DNA from: Megalobrama amblycephala
Lineage: Eukaryota > Chordata > Actinopteri > Cypriniformes > Xenocyprididae
Length of the DNA stretch: 64,000 bases
Assembly (NCBI RefSeq): GCF_018812025.1
Contig: NC_063050.1
Span: forward strand, 4,782,547 to 4,846,546
Direction of reading: 5' to 3'
This document shows positions 11,430 to 23,219 of this stretch, piece by piece (positions within the stretch are counted from its first letter, which is position 1; each line of letters starts with the position of its first letter). A program made the position numbers and the translations under genes. The notes under the pieces were generated by a model, which was not told the origin of the DNA, searched no databases, and saw only the letters and a list, made by a program, of their open reading frames with translations.

Positions 11430-13500
11430 TTTCAAAACCAAAGATAATGCTCATGTAACCTAATGTGGCTTGTTTTATTAATTCAACCAAATAAATAATT
11501 ATTTTATTTAAATTGTACTTTCATGTCAGTTGTAAATAATTATTTTATTTAAAATGTTTCAGCCATGTTTTGGTTGAGAATTTTATTTGCATTTTAATTC
11601 ATTTTTACTGCAAATAATAATTGATCTGATTTCAGCCACTGAAACATATCAACTGCAAATCAAATCAATTACATTTCTCAAGATCTGTTTGACATTTCTT
11701 TCATAAATTGTTACTGAGAATTAAAAGAGGTTTAGTTGTAATAATGTTGATTTTTTTTAATGGAAATTTTTTGAAGTCACAATTATATTGAAAAGTGTTT
11801 GCTTTAGTTGAGCACTTGACCCTTTTTCTTAGATGACATTTTTACAATAATTGCAGCAGTATTTCATTAAGAACACTTGTGCTTTGATAAAGTAGATCAG
11901 CTGAAGTCTTATTTTATGACATTGAAATGTTTGTTGTGCAACTATTTAAATTACTGTTACTGTATTTTGGCCTTGTTTACACTGCAGATCTTGATGCCCA
12001 ACTCTGATTTGTTGCCTATATCCGATTTTTTTAACTGTCCGTTTACACGTTCTTTCATTTGTGACCCATATTCTATTCTTGTGTTTATACTTGCCATACC
12101 ATCTGAAACATCATGCATGCTTAAAGGGGGGTTCTTGCACTACACACTAGCCAATTGTTACAATATGTACCAGTCGGAGACAGAAGATCACAGTTCAGGT
12201 TGTTTATTGGACACAAGTAGAGGTAACAGTGACAACAGGTGAGTAGATAGTGGTTGTATAAGTGATAACTGATAGAATGAGTGGTAATACTGTCCTTTGT
12301 GGGTTGTAGGTGGATTGCTGGAGAATAGCGGTAGCGGATCAGAGACGAGGATGGCAGACAACACTCACACACAGACTTGGAACACAGGAGGGAGCTCAGA
12401 GACACAGGAGACAGGCAAATAGCAATGGGAGTCCTTGAGGTAAGCATGGAGGTAAGTTCCTTAATGCGAACGAGACCGGACAATGTGACTGAATGTGTGA
12501 GTGTCTTTTAAGTGAGTGCTGATTGGCGTGGTGATGAGGTGCAGGTGTTGGTGATCAGTACTCAGGGGAAGGCGTGCGCTGTGATTGGTGGGTGCTGGAG
12601 CCTGGCGTGTCTGTGACAGTAATATGGACAAATGCAGAATATGCTTGATGTTAGCTCTGCGATATATGCAAAGTTTGCTAAACATCACTATGGTAATTTA
12701 AGCCGTCAACCACTACACCCTGCATTTTTGCTCCGGAGGTTGCATTTGAAGGCTGCATATATCATCAAGGATGTCTTTAAAAAAAATAAATAAATAACCA
12801 TAATAAAATTATTCCTTTAATAAAATTATTATTCCAATTATTATTGTATTATTCCTCGTGAGGTGTAAAATACTGCAATTTCTTTATTTGCAATCTAATG
12901 GTTACTTTACTTAAATCACAACGCATATGTCACAATGACATACGCAGCCTTCAAATGCGTCCCCCGGATTACGCAGCCTTCGAAACGAGACACAGCTGTT
13001 CCCTCTGTCATTGTTATTTACCGCCTCCATATGTGCTTCCTCCTGTTCACATCATTAAACCATGAAGAAGTACCAAACTGTACTTCTTCTGAAAATCTGA
13101 TCTGCTTGTTTACATGACAATCGCATTGGCATGTATTTGATTTCTGTTTTTTTTTAACACAACAAGTGTGTTTTCTAAACACAGTGTCAAAACATCCAAA
13201 AAAAGCCCCACACAACTAAAGGAAATGCTATTCACCAAAATGGTGACTTTAAAAAATATATTATTTTCAATTATAAATAAATAAATAAAATAAATAAATG
13301 TTTCAGTGGCTGACATCAGATCAATTATTATTTGCAGTATAAATGAATTTGAATGAAAAAGATCAACGAAACATGGCTAAAACATTTGAAATAAAATAAT
13401 TATTTACAACTGACAAAAGAACATTTTAAATATTTATTTTGGTTTAACTAAATAAAAAAGAAATGAGAAATAAGTCAAATTAGGTTAAATGAACATGAGC
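11430..13500. repeat. Inverted repeat arms about 1.65 kb apart
   Basis: Bases 11530-11655 ('tgtaaataattattttattt' through 'cagccactgaaaca') reappear inverted at 13300-13410, with a weaker match outward to about 13500. The right arm is cut by the DIRS relic. The intervening sequence holds the LTR at 12156-12618 and AT-rich DNA. Around 12930-13000 'acgcagccttc' is repeated twice, which looks like MITE remains. Confidence 0.6.
12156..12618 (-). mobile_element. Solo LTR
   Basis: The plus-strand ends are TGTTACA and TGTGACA, so the unit runs TG to CA. Read on the minus strand it has a TATA-like 'cttaaaagacac' and, about 300 bp later, a polyadenylation-like 'caataaacaacctg', the internal order of an LTR. 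Flanking pentamers (ccaat and gtaat) match only in part. No internal retroviral sequence adjoins it. ORFs in this stretch are chance ORFs. Confidence 0.55.
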
Positions 13501-13719
13501 TGTGGTATTCAAAACCTAATAAAATAAGTTCACTTAGTTATTCCAACTAAACTTTATAAGTTCAATAACATACTCGGTTACGGACGTAACCTCGGTTCCC
13601 TGAGATACGGAACGAGTACTGCGTGTGGGGAAAAACTCCTTTTTTCCTCAATACTGAAGCCTTTTTCAATAACGCAGTGTAACTGCATGGCCATTGGTTC
13701 AAACTGGGAAACTTTTTAA

Positions 13720-14854
13720 CCTGTTAACCTGCACCCCCCCTTTTGGAAAATCCCAAGAAATGACATACCGAAACTAAAACAGATACAGTTCATGAACCCT
13801 TTGCACTAAAAGTAAGGTCTCATTTGAAAACAGACACTTTGCAGTTTATTGTAAATTCATAATAAATTGTTGTCACAATGAAGAAAATAGTTAAATAGCT
13901 TCAAAGTTTTGAAAAGTTATTAGAAATGTATTTTTATGAAATATCTTTATGGAAATAAAAGTGAAGTTGGCCTTGTAGCAATCTAGAAATGCACTGCAGC
14001 TAAAACCACATGTCTGGCCATGTTACATTTCAAATCTGAAGATGACAAGTTTAAAACTCTGAGTTTTATTACATGTTTTTCAAGACAATATCATGTGATT
14101 TTATTTAGAAAAGACTCAAAATCTCGAAAGACTCGAAATGTTAACTGATGTTTATTGTCATCTATTCAAGGGTATTGTCTATATTGTGTTTGTGGCGCTA
14201 AGTGCCCCATTCAGTTTCAGTCTCCCCTGAACACATTCACACCTCTCAGGCCTGCTTATGGCTCTAATTATTCTTTTCTTTTGTCCCTATTATAATTAGA
14301 CTGATGTTCTATTAAAGATGATTTAATCCCTCTTTTCTTTCACAAAACTTCTCATTTCACCTTCTTTGAAATTGTATCTAATGCCCTTCTTGAAAAAAAG
14401 AAAAAAAATCAGTGAGCTTTACAATTCAAAATTATTTATTTGCTTTAGCTCAGAACAGGTGCATCTCTGGGCTCGTTAGCATGTTAGCTTAGCACACCAA
14501 CAAAACACGAAAATGTATAAGATTAAAACCACGTTTTTGCTACAAACGTATAAGTCGAACTTCTGTGATGTGGCTTAGGATCAAAAATCAGACAGAAAAT
14601 ATATTATTTTAGGCTATTCTGCACAATGAGAAAAGGTAACGACTCAGTTTTTCATATTCATAACTCCCGACGCATATTAACAAATAACGGTCACTATATG
14701 ATGTTGAAAGTAAAATAAAGATTAAAAATTGAAGCTCGAGTCTTTTTAATGATGTATAGTTTGTCAAGGTAATTACATTACATTTACCAGTAAATTTGAG
14801 CTAATTTAAACAAAGAAGCTTTGGTGCGTCGGCATACCAGTGGCAGTTAACAGG
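13720..14854. mobile_element. TTAA-target DNA element inside the DIRS terminus
   Basis: TTAA sits at 13716-13719 and 14855-14858. The ends are inverted: CCTGTTAACCTGCAC on the left and CCTGTTAACTGCCAC on the other strand, matching piggyBac-type termini. It is 1135 bp with no transposase. The DIRS flanks on either side join cleanly, which confirms the insertion. Confidence 0.85.
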
Positions 14855-15359
14855 TTAAACCATTGACGGCGCAGCGGAGCTGCACGAGCCTATGTCGATG
14901 CAACGTGCCTCAATACCCTAACTGGGCAGTGCAAATCCAACTCTTGCTCATCCGCCGAGGGAGGTAGTGCCGAGAGGGAAATGACCTGTGCTCTGAATGG
15001 AGTCGAGAGCACTTTAGGGATGTAGCCATGCCTGGGTTTCAGAATGACCTTCAAGTCGTTAGGCCCAAATTCAAGGCATGCAGGGCTCACAGAGAGAGCC
15101 TGCAGGTCGCTTACGCTCTTAACCGATGCTAGTGCAAGTAGCAGAGCGGTTTTAAGCGACAGGGGCCGAAGGTCGGCTGACAGCAGCGGCCCAAAGGGGG
15201 CCCCTTTGAGCGCTCTGAGGACCGTGGAAAGGTCCCATGTGGGTACAGTGAGAGGACGGGGGAGATTCAACCGCCTAGGACCTCTTAAGAAATGCACAAC
15301 GAGGCTGTTTCGACCCAGTGACTGGCAAGCAATAGGTGCGTGGAACACTCCTATGGCTG

Positions 15360-16793
15360 TGTAGCATATGCACACGTATCAGGATAATCAATAAACTTTG
15401 GAATGTTCAGAACGCTTTTAGCATGCTGGACTGGGTTGTAAAATCTCATCTCGGTGCCGGCCGGTCTAGAGAAAAACAGACCCTCTGACACCTTTGTTAC
15501 CCTCCGAAGTAAAACAGAAGGCCCAATTTCCTAGCATCAAAGGGGCCCCTCATGTGGACTACGGACCAGATCACAGTCCAACACACACCACACACACACA
15601 GACACGTACAAAAACACACAAACATACGTTATTGACTGTATATGTAAAATACAGTCATGCCAAAATATACCCATCATGTATTTCGAGCATATGCATGTTT
15701 CCTAGTGTTTAGATTTAGTTTAAATGAGTGTATTGGTGCTAGTGTTAGTTGTAATAAGGGAATTTTGTCTGTAAACCATAACTTCCTTTATATGCCTGTC
15801 TGATCTATCGAGTTTGATCTCGTTTTAAAGCTCTGGCTACTGATCATTCACTGAGATATGTCACATAGCTGACAAATGCATTTTTCTATGTGTTTAATGA
15901 TACTGTGAAGAAAGTACTCCATCTCGAAATCTGATCTGATAGTCGTAAATTCAGCTTGGAGATAAGACAAAGAAAGAGCTTGCCCGCCAACTTTGCATCA
16001 ATGTCATTGGCTATTCCACCTCAAGGAGGTGTGTTGGCTTATCTGTCATAAAAGAGGAGCACCAGGATTCTTCCGAGTGTTCTCCCGATTGCCCTGAATC
16101 ATCCATCGCCCACTCACACACGTCTCTTCCGGACGTCACGGCGACGCGCTTCCATCGCGCTCATCACGGGACCACCATCTCTCCGGAGAAACTAACTTTC
16201 ACGTCCTCAGTTCAAACCCTCCCGCGGAAACGGAAGAAGCCAATGAACTGCAGCAGCACTGACCTGAAACCCCGCAAGCAAACTGATGCAAGTACCGTTT
16301 CTGAATCTTAGATAATGAAACTGATTTCTGTGCTGGCTTTCAAGGACTGTTAGGTTTTGCTATTTGCCTTCTCTCTTTCCTTCCTTTCCTGTCTCTACGT
16401 TCCCTTTTTGTATATATTTATATATTCTGTATTTAGACGTATAACCTCTGTGTTCTCTTGCTCATTCAACAAAGACCAGGTCACTTTAACGTTTCGATCC
16501 TATATCCTTGCTTTACGTTTGGATGCTAGAATAGGAAGTCTTTCTCGTGGCCAGAGAACAGACCTTCCTTTTTATAACATTCTGAGGAGCTATAGTTTGC
16601 TGGACAAACGAACAGTTTCTCTAAATAATTATTAAACCACAACTAATCATATATATAATTGATTACAATTCGTTGTAATTAATTCACCATATATGGTTAA
16701 TTCCCCCTCGGGTCGGTATGTGCATAATAATTCATAAAGCTTTATGAATTATTATATTTATATTCCACCCATAAATTGATTAATAACTGTACA
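15360..16793 (+). mobile_element. Solo LTR-like insertion inside DIRS recombinase, copy 1
   Basis: The unit starts TGTAGCATATG and ends CTGTACA, lies exactly between two halves of the DIRS recombinase, and has imperfect flanking pentamers (ggctg and cgcta). It contains a TATA-like 'cataaaagagg' near 16049, a CA-repeat near 15590, and a perfect 32-bp palindrome at 16724-16755 centred on AAGCTT. A diverged copy lies inverted at 17880-18893. No internal retroviral genes are seen, so I call it a solo LTR. The family is unknown. Confidence 0.65.
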
Positions 16794-17879
16794 ATCGCTA
16801 CAGCTGCTACGTACACCTTGAGCGTGGAAGTGGTAAGGCCCTTATCCAGACACTCCTGGAGAAATGACAATATCAGAGATATGTCACACTCAACAGGGTC
16901 TGACCATTTCTGGGCGTCGAGGCGTCTAGTAGATTGGTCTCTCGCCTGAGAAATGGTATGGTTTACAGGCTCCCATCGAGGGACCACATGTGCAGAGCCC
17001 AGATCTCTGGTTGGGGGTGCCAGATTGTCCTGTTCGCCTGAGAGAGGAGGTCCCGTCTCAGGGGGATCAGCCATGGGGCTTTTGTTGAAAGCCTGAACAG
17101 TTCCAAGGACCAAAGTTGGCTCCTTCAGAGTGGGGTCACCAGGAGGACTCTGTGTTTGTCTTCCCTGATTCGTCTAATGACCTGAGGGATCAGAGCGATC
17201 GGGGAAAAAGCATAAAGAAGGAGGCTGGGCCAGTCATGGGCCAGTGCATCTGTGTCCTTCGAAAAGAAGATTGGCCAATGAAAGTTGTCTTCCGGGGGGA
17301 AGTACGCGGCTTTCAGGTCCAGTGAGAAGAACCAGTCCCTGGGGCAAATCTGTGCGACGATCTGTTTCAACGTTAACATCCTGAACTTCCGTTTCATGAG
17401 GGAGCAATTCAGGAGTCTGAGATCTAGGATGGGTCTGAGACCAACTGATGCTGAGTCGATGCAGGCCTGGGGTGACTCGAGGCAGTGGCTAAGCTGGAGT
17501 GCTAGGGCAGGAAGTGTTGCATGGCTTGGGATGACTTCTGTGCAGCGGTGAAGTGCTCTGTGAATCCCTCTATAGCTGGCCCAAAGAGACCGACAGGAGA
17601 AACAGGGGTGTCGAGGAAGGCCACAGTATTAACACTAGAGTTAGAGATTGTGTATATACGGTCTCGTTTTTAATCTCTCTCTCTCTCTCTCTCTCTCACA
17701 CACTGTTCTGTTAAAGTATGAGTGCCATCATATATTAATTCTCATGATGTATTATTACTAATGTAAAAATATGTGTATGGTTATATTATTTCCACAGATG
17801 AATCGATGAGCGTCAGTGATCAACTGTAAGGATGATCACATGCCCCTGAACTGTGATGCAGAAACACAATAGGAAGTGT

Positions 17880-18893
17880 AACTTTACAGGTATTTAATCA
17901 ATTAGCTCAAATCATGGGTGAAATATATATATATAATAAATCATAAAGCCTTATGATTAATTATGATATACTGTATGTTGACCCAAGATGGAATTATGTA
18001 CATATATTGTGAATTAATTACAACGGATTATAATCAATTACATATATGATCAGTTCTAGTTTAATAGTTGTTTTAGAAAAACTATCCTAGTTTGTCCAGC
18101 AAACCAAACAGACTATTATAAAAAGAATGTTATTCTCTGGCCACGAGAATAACTTCCTATTATAGCATTAAAGCGTAAAGCAATGTTGCCGGATCGAAAA
18201 CATACAGTAGAAGTGACTTGGTTTTCTGAATAAGCAGCAGAACAATCGAGCATGAATATGATGTATTTAATATGGAACTACAAATACAGAGGTTATACAT
18301 CTAAATATGGACAGAGGACATACATATTTACAAAAGCAAAAGTAAAGACAGGAAAAGAGAGAAGACAAGTAGCAAAACTTAAAGACAGTCTTTGAGAGCC
18401 ATCAAAGAATCAGTATCACTTGGTTAGGTCGTATGACTTATCACATCTAAGATTGAGAAATAGTACTTGCATGAGTTTGCATGCTGAGTTTCGGTTCAGT
18501 GCGGCTGCAGTTCGTTGGCTTCTTCTGTTTCCGTGGAAAGATTTGAACTGAGGACTTGAAAATTAGTTTCGCCGGAGATGTTCGTCCCGAAAGAAGATGA
18601 GCGCGTGATGGAAGCGCGGCCACCTGAGACGTCAGGGAGAGACGTGCACGAGATGGCGAGGGACGATTAGGACAATCGAGAGACAAAGGAAAAATTTGTG
18701 TGGTTGTCTTTTATGGAAAAACAAGCCAGAGCTGGGGACTGGGGCCTTCGGCATAGCCTCTGATGGGCCACAAAGATGCCAAAGTCACAGTCTCTCCAAG
18801 ACCGGCCGGAGCTGATTCATGATTTACACGCACAGTTCAGGAGGCTAAAAGCATTCTGAAAATTCCAAAGTTGGTTGGCTAAGACTGATCTTG
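17880..18893 (-). mobile_element. Solo LTR-like element, inverted copy 2
   Basis: Its reverse complement aligns over about 1 kb with 15360-16793. Shared phrases include 'aactttggaa', 'ccggccggtct', 'tcctcagttcaaa', 'gaagccaa', 'ctcgtggccagagaa' and 'gttgtaattaattcac'. The match ends near 'tttacaggtatttaatcaat' at 17891 and 'ttgtaca' at 18893. The copy is shorter, mainly in the first third, and clearly diverged. Bases 17641-17879 between the DIRS relic and this copy contain a (CT)n run at 17673-17700 and nothing else recognised. Confidence 0.65.
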
Positions 18894-19219
18894 TACAGAC
18901 GTTACAGAGGATCCATCTGTCTCTGACCACAACTACACTTCAAAATCACATCTCAATCTGAAGCCACCTACATCTGATATGAGAAACGCAATGCGTTGAG
19001 CCGGCGCCATTGTACACAACTCTGCTGAGAAACAACGCCCATTCATTCAGTCGCCGAGCACCTTACCAACACATACACCAACAGCTTCCAGCTACACACT
19101 TGGGATCATCTCCTGATGACTCTGATGAAGCTGCTTCTTAATTTATTGGAGGGTGATCTTGCTTAAAGTTTTGATGTTTCAAAACTTGGTGTTGTGATAA
19201 ATTCAAAACTGCAAATTCA

Positions 19220-19469
19220 GGGTTCCTGGAATACCTTCGTCCAGGCGATGAAGTAACGGCAGACAGAGGCTTCACCATTACTGGTCTGCTCTGTGAAAGG
19301 AAGGTAAAACTTGTCATTCCAGCATTCACCTAGAGAGCCATGCAACTCTCCGAAGAAATCACCATCGACACCAGGCACATCGCCAATGTACGCGTCCATG
19401 TTGAGCAGGTCATATGACTGAAAAACTTCAAAATCCTTTCTTACAACAGTTCCAATTAACCTCACCCCT
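19220..19469 (+). pseudogene. DDE_Tnp_4 transposase relic (Harbinger/ISL2EU-like)
   Basis: The plus-strand frame starting at 19220 reads GFLEYLRPGDEVTADRGFTI, then LLCERKVKLVIPAFT, a stop, and further on HIANVRVHVE, before more stops. The 'ADRGF' block holds the second catalytic aspartate and 'NVRVHVE' the catalytic glutamate of DDE_4 transposases, which cut and paste DNA elements. At least four in-frame stops occur within 80 codons. The N-terminal half was not found in 18894-19219. The open frame on the opposite strand is a shadow. Confidence 0.7.
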
Positions 19470-20590
19470 AAAATTTATATAATTTAGAGAATTTGCCTTG
19501 TGTAACCTTCTAAGCAACATCATTTTTGATGTAGAGGATGAAGAAGTGTTGATTTGTAGGTGTGTTCCACGTCTGTCTGTGTTGTGGTTTTGATTGAACT
19601 AATCAGTGTAAATAGTGTATGTAGTTATATTTATAAAACTTTACAATGTGACCAGATGTTACTTATCTGTAAAGTTATTTCTATAAAGCTTCACAATATG
19701 ATCAGATGTTATCTTTTGTGAACTTTTTTTTTTTAATCTTTACAATGTGGCCAGATGTTAGCTGTCAGTAATTTCTTATAAAACCTTTTCCCCTTAAAAC
19801 TTAAAGAAAAACTTAAAGTCTTCTGATTTAAATGGAATAAGTCATGTCAAGACATTTTCTAAAACAAATCACAAAGTTATGTCTTGTTTAACAAAACTGA
19901 TTTAAAATCATTCCAGTCTTCATCTACAATCTCTACATGAGCACTCTGATCTCTTAGCTGGCCTGACGATTCTATGCCTGAGCTCTTAACCAATGATGCA
20001 CTGAAGCTACAGAAGGACCGCCTTCCTCATTTCCATGTTACACACAGAAAAGTAAAAATAAATGTATCAATAAATAAATAAATCTAAAAATAAATGGATG
20101 CATACATACATAAATGTAAAAATAATATATAAAAATAAAAAATAAAAATAAAAAAAAGTTTAAAAAATTGTAAAAATGTATAAACAGAAAATAATAAATT
20201 AAGGGGGAAAAATAAAAAAAATAATTTTATTAAAAAATAATCATTTATTTTATCAAGTCATTTATTCATTTATTTCCCTATTATCACATTTATTTACCTA
20301 TTTATCTATTTATTTATTCATTTATATATTTATTTATTCATTCATTTATTTATTCATTTTTAATTTCTGCAGGTTTGGTCCTCCATAGCCATCAGAAGCA
20401 GAGCGGGGGGAGTTAATGCAAGCGAACGGTGATCATCGAGTTTTCCTATTCCTATTGTGTGCTACAGCAATGCAAACAAACTTCAAATCTCAAAAACTGC
20501 TTGCAGCTTTGCAAATCATCAACAAAATCTGAGATAAACTTTAACATGAATGTTTTCTATGATGCGCAAAATGCGTTTAAAATCTAATGT
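19470..20590. other. No gene; AT-rich low-complexity tract
   Basis: Bases 20055-20370 are built from aaataa and tttatt runs that are roughly inverted about 20240. The rest is featureless, with three loose repeats of 'acaatgtgaccagatgtta' at 19643-19757. Confidence 0.5.
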
Positions 20591-21028
20591 TTCATGAGTT
20601 CACATGTACATATAATTCAATATAATAAAAGTTATGCGTATTTGGCGTGCTGTCCAGAGGGAGGGCTCCGAGCTCGGAATATTGGCCTGAACCCAGAGTA
20701 CTCCCCCCGGTGTAGTAAAAATAGATAGAACTAGAAGTGAGGAGATGGGATGGAGGAGGGAGACTGTAAATTCTCAGATGAACATAGGTAAGTCTGCTGT
20801 ATTTATACCTCTATTCATTGGTTGAGTTGATTAACTGAATGCTCTCTATCTGCACTAATTAGGTTAATAATCTGAACCTGCTCCTCCCAAATATTGTTAA
20901 TAAAACATAATTTCAAGAGTTCACATGTACATTTATTTCAATATAATAAAAGTTATGCGTATTTGGCGTGCTGTCCAGAGGGAGGGCTCCGAGCTCGGAA
21001 TATTGGCCTGAACCCAGAGTACTCCCCC
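20591..21028. repeat. 117-bp direct repeats flanking 203 bp
   Basis: Bases 20591-20708 and 20912-21028 are near-identical. Both run from 'gagttcacatgtaca' through 'gtatttggcgtgctgtccag' to 'cccagagtactccccc'. The spacer 20709-20911 begins 'ggtgtagtaaaaatagatag'. The pair could be remnants of a small LTR-like element or a segmental duplication; neither can be decided here. Confidence 0.75.
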
Positions 21029-21531
21029 AAAAAGCAAAGAGAGCAATGGACAGCCACCAGACTAAAGACCCTTAAAAGACGGCGAGAACTGGCAGAATTG
21101 GTACTCATGGCATTGGACGGGTAAGCCTCGCTGGACTATTTGTGATGTGTAACTGGTTGGTCCTGATGTAGCTGCTCCGATGCAGGAAGAGTGACTAGAG
21201 AATTGTGCCGAGATGCCTGCCTCTGATGAGAGCATCTTATTGATATGTAAATCCAACAAATGATTTCCAAAGAAATCGTATGTGGTTAATGCACTGTCCT
21301 AACGACAGCTGGCCACTCCACACATATGAGCCCCGAAGTACACTAAATAGGCCAACACTCACACATAGGAAGGCGACACTCGCTGAAAATATCGATTTTA
21401 GTGGTGTGAAAAACTGTACAGCAGGCTAAAAATTAATTAATTTTTTATGGCTCTTCTACATCACGCACACCAATGACGGAGACCATTTTGTGTTGTTTTG
21501 CCCTGTGTGGGGCAGTGAACAACAAAATAAA

Positions 21532-21575
<44 letters not shown>

Positions 21576-21720
21576 TACTTCTCAATTTTTTCTAATGCTC
21601 TTTAACATCATTCACCTGCAAAATTATGGAGGCTACACTCTTTAGCATATGTTTGCTGAGTCATTCACATATTAGCACACATATTAGCGTCTTTCTGCTG
21701 TATTAGCTTCTTTTTGCTGT
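21029..21720. other. No gene; repeat DNA with (TA)n
   Basis: It contains a (TA)20 microsatellite at 21533-21572. The phrases 'gatatgtaaatccaacaaa' and 'cactgtcctaacg' at 21240-21303 recur at 22029-22063, so 21300-22030 may be an insertion between duplicated flanks. Confidence 0.45.
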
Positions 21721-21782
21721 GTCATTCAGGCCTATCGCGTTTCGGAAATGTATTTATTTTTCATCAGGCGTACCCGAATGAC
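21721..21782 (-). ncRNA. Hammerhead-ribozyme-like motif
   Basis: On the minus strand the segment reads a stem half GTCATTCGGG, a short spacer, the conserved core CTGATGA, an AT-rich hairpin (AAAT...ATTT), GAAAC, then GCG and the partner half CCTGAATGAC. The outer halves pair over 10 bases with one G-U. CTGATGA and GAAAC are the two invariant core boxes of hammerhead ribozymes, and ACGCG after GAA resembles the short stem III of retroelement hammerheads. The base pair next to the core in stem II looks mismatched, and the expected U before the cleavage base is displaced by one base, so activity is uncertain. Such ribozymes occur in Penelope-like elements. No Penelope ORF was seen nearby. Confidence 0.45.
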
Positions 21783-22479
21783 AAAAATTTAGTTGCCCCC
21801 AGAGCTTTTATAGACAATGGGGGCGGGGCCCCTGACACAATCACCAATCAGCGCTGTATGGCGCTTCATAAATTATTTTACACAAAAATATGATGTTATA
21901 AAATTTAACCCAACACTGAAGGATGTTTATCGGTGAGTATGCCCTTCACAGTGCATGAGCAAGCACCCAAATAACACACTTCAGCACAAATACACATGGT
22001 CCAGAGTACGTTGGCGCGGGCTGTATTAGGGATATGTAAATCCAACAAACGCACTGTCCTAACGCCGGCGCCCTCGCAGACTGCCCGCCCTCAAGCACCG
22101 GCGCTGCAGCGGTCAGCGAGTCTCAGCTGCTCCGCTGCGTTGCCTCTTTAACAGCGAGAAGCGAGCCGTTCCAGGCGAGAGAAGGTGAAGAAGTTCAGTC
22201 TCGAAGTCCAGCGAAGAGAAGCACTGTCGTCGCTGAAGGAGAAATATCTGAAAATCCTATGGCGAAATGCTCGCTTATATAGCCAGATGCCCTATAGGCT
22301 CACGAAGCTCCTCTGCACTGTCATAACTCAAAAAATGACTGTTTTTCATAGTAATAATAGTAGTAGTAGTTGTACGCTACTACTACTACTACTACTACTA
22401 ATAATAATACAATAATTATTAAGACTTTACTTTTTAAAGGAATAATCACAGAATTTTTCATCCAGCAAAGCTAAAAACC
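21783..22479. other. No gene recognised
   Basis: A GC-rich patch at 22060-22160 is followed by a (TAC/ACT)n microsatellite at 22365-22410. The short ORF at 22185-22415 ends in that microsatellite and shows no recognised domain. Confidence 0.4.
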
Positions 22480-22782
22480 TGCACTGTAAACAAAAAATAT
22501 ATAAATTGTTCAACTTGCCAAATTTAATGTTGTTTGAACTTATTACTTTATACAGTGTTAAAGTTTAGTTGGATTAACTTTATCAAAGTAAGGAAAACTT
22601 ACTTTCAGTACAAATGTTCCATGTAAAATGTTTTTGTTCACTCAACTTAACTTTTTGAGGTACTAATTTCCACTGACTTATTATAAGTAATTAAAACTTA
22701 AGTATTTTCAACTTGACAAATTTAGTTATTTAAACTTACAGTTCAATAGTTTTTAAAACCAAAGTGAATGTGTGAAACAGGT
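22480..22782. repeat. Second copy of the 9.4-kb MITE-like repeat
   Basis: It starts 'gcactgtaaacaaaaaa' and matches 9412-9687 joined to 11358-11470, without the insertion. This copy shows what the interrupted one looked like. Confidence 0.75.
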
Positions 22783-23003
22783 GTTACACTCTAAAAAGAA
22801 ATGTGTAAAAAAAATGACACATATTATGTGTAACACTCTAGTTTACACATTTTGTGTCAGTATTGCATAAAAATGTGTTGGAAGAATTCGATTGTTTTAC
22901 ACATATTATGTGTAGTTTTAAAATGAACACAACCTGTGTATTTGTTCACAGCATCAACACAATCTGTGCAGCCAACAACACCTGTAATGTGTTAATATTA
23001 GAG

Positions 23004-23144
23004 GTGCACCGATACAAAATTTCTCTGCTGATACCAATAGCCGATTATTCCGAATGATATCGGCCGATGCCGATAATTTGGTTTTTCTTAAGGAAAAAAA
23101 AATAATGTTGCAAACTATACAGTTTATGTGTGTGTGTGTGTGTG

Positions 23145-23219
<75 letters not shown>

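Larger units (their letters stand above)
9412..11655. repeat. AT-rich MITE-like repeat split by a TTAA element
   Basis: Bases 9412-9687 and 11358-11500 together match 22480-22782: 'actgtaaaa', then 'tgttgtttgaact', 'ttcactcaacttaac', 'gaggtactaatttccactga' and 'cttgacaaatttag'. The copy here is interrupted after 'cttatttaa' by the 1.67-kb element at 9688-11353. No coding capacity. Confidence 0.75.
13570..17640 (-). pseudogene. DIRS retrotransposon relic, internally deleted
   Basis: DIRS elements move using reverse transcriptase and a tyrosine recombinase instead of an integrase. Reading leftward on the minus strand, I see a short gag-like tail (17640-17560), an RT start (LTLKQIVAQI, then DWFFSLDLKAAYF) at about 17370-17300, a jump straight into the segment after the RT/RNase H core (DTDALAHDWPSLLLYAFSPI) near 17240, and the recombinase N-terminal domain (LSFLQECLDKGLTTSTLKVY) at 16880-16810. 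After a 1.43-kb LTR insertion the recombinase resumes at 15375-14890 (AIGVFHAPIACQSLG, then FLRGPRRL). The left end at 13570-13719 ('tacggacgtaacctcggttc') resembles fish DIRS terminal repeats. A TTAA element at 13720-14854 interrupts that end. The element is dead: the RT catalytic core is missing. Confidence 0.82.

Noticed and set aside
14890..15375. Plus-strand ORF at 15044-15364 as a gene
   Set aside because: The minus strand reads DIRS recombinase; the plus frame is its shadow.
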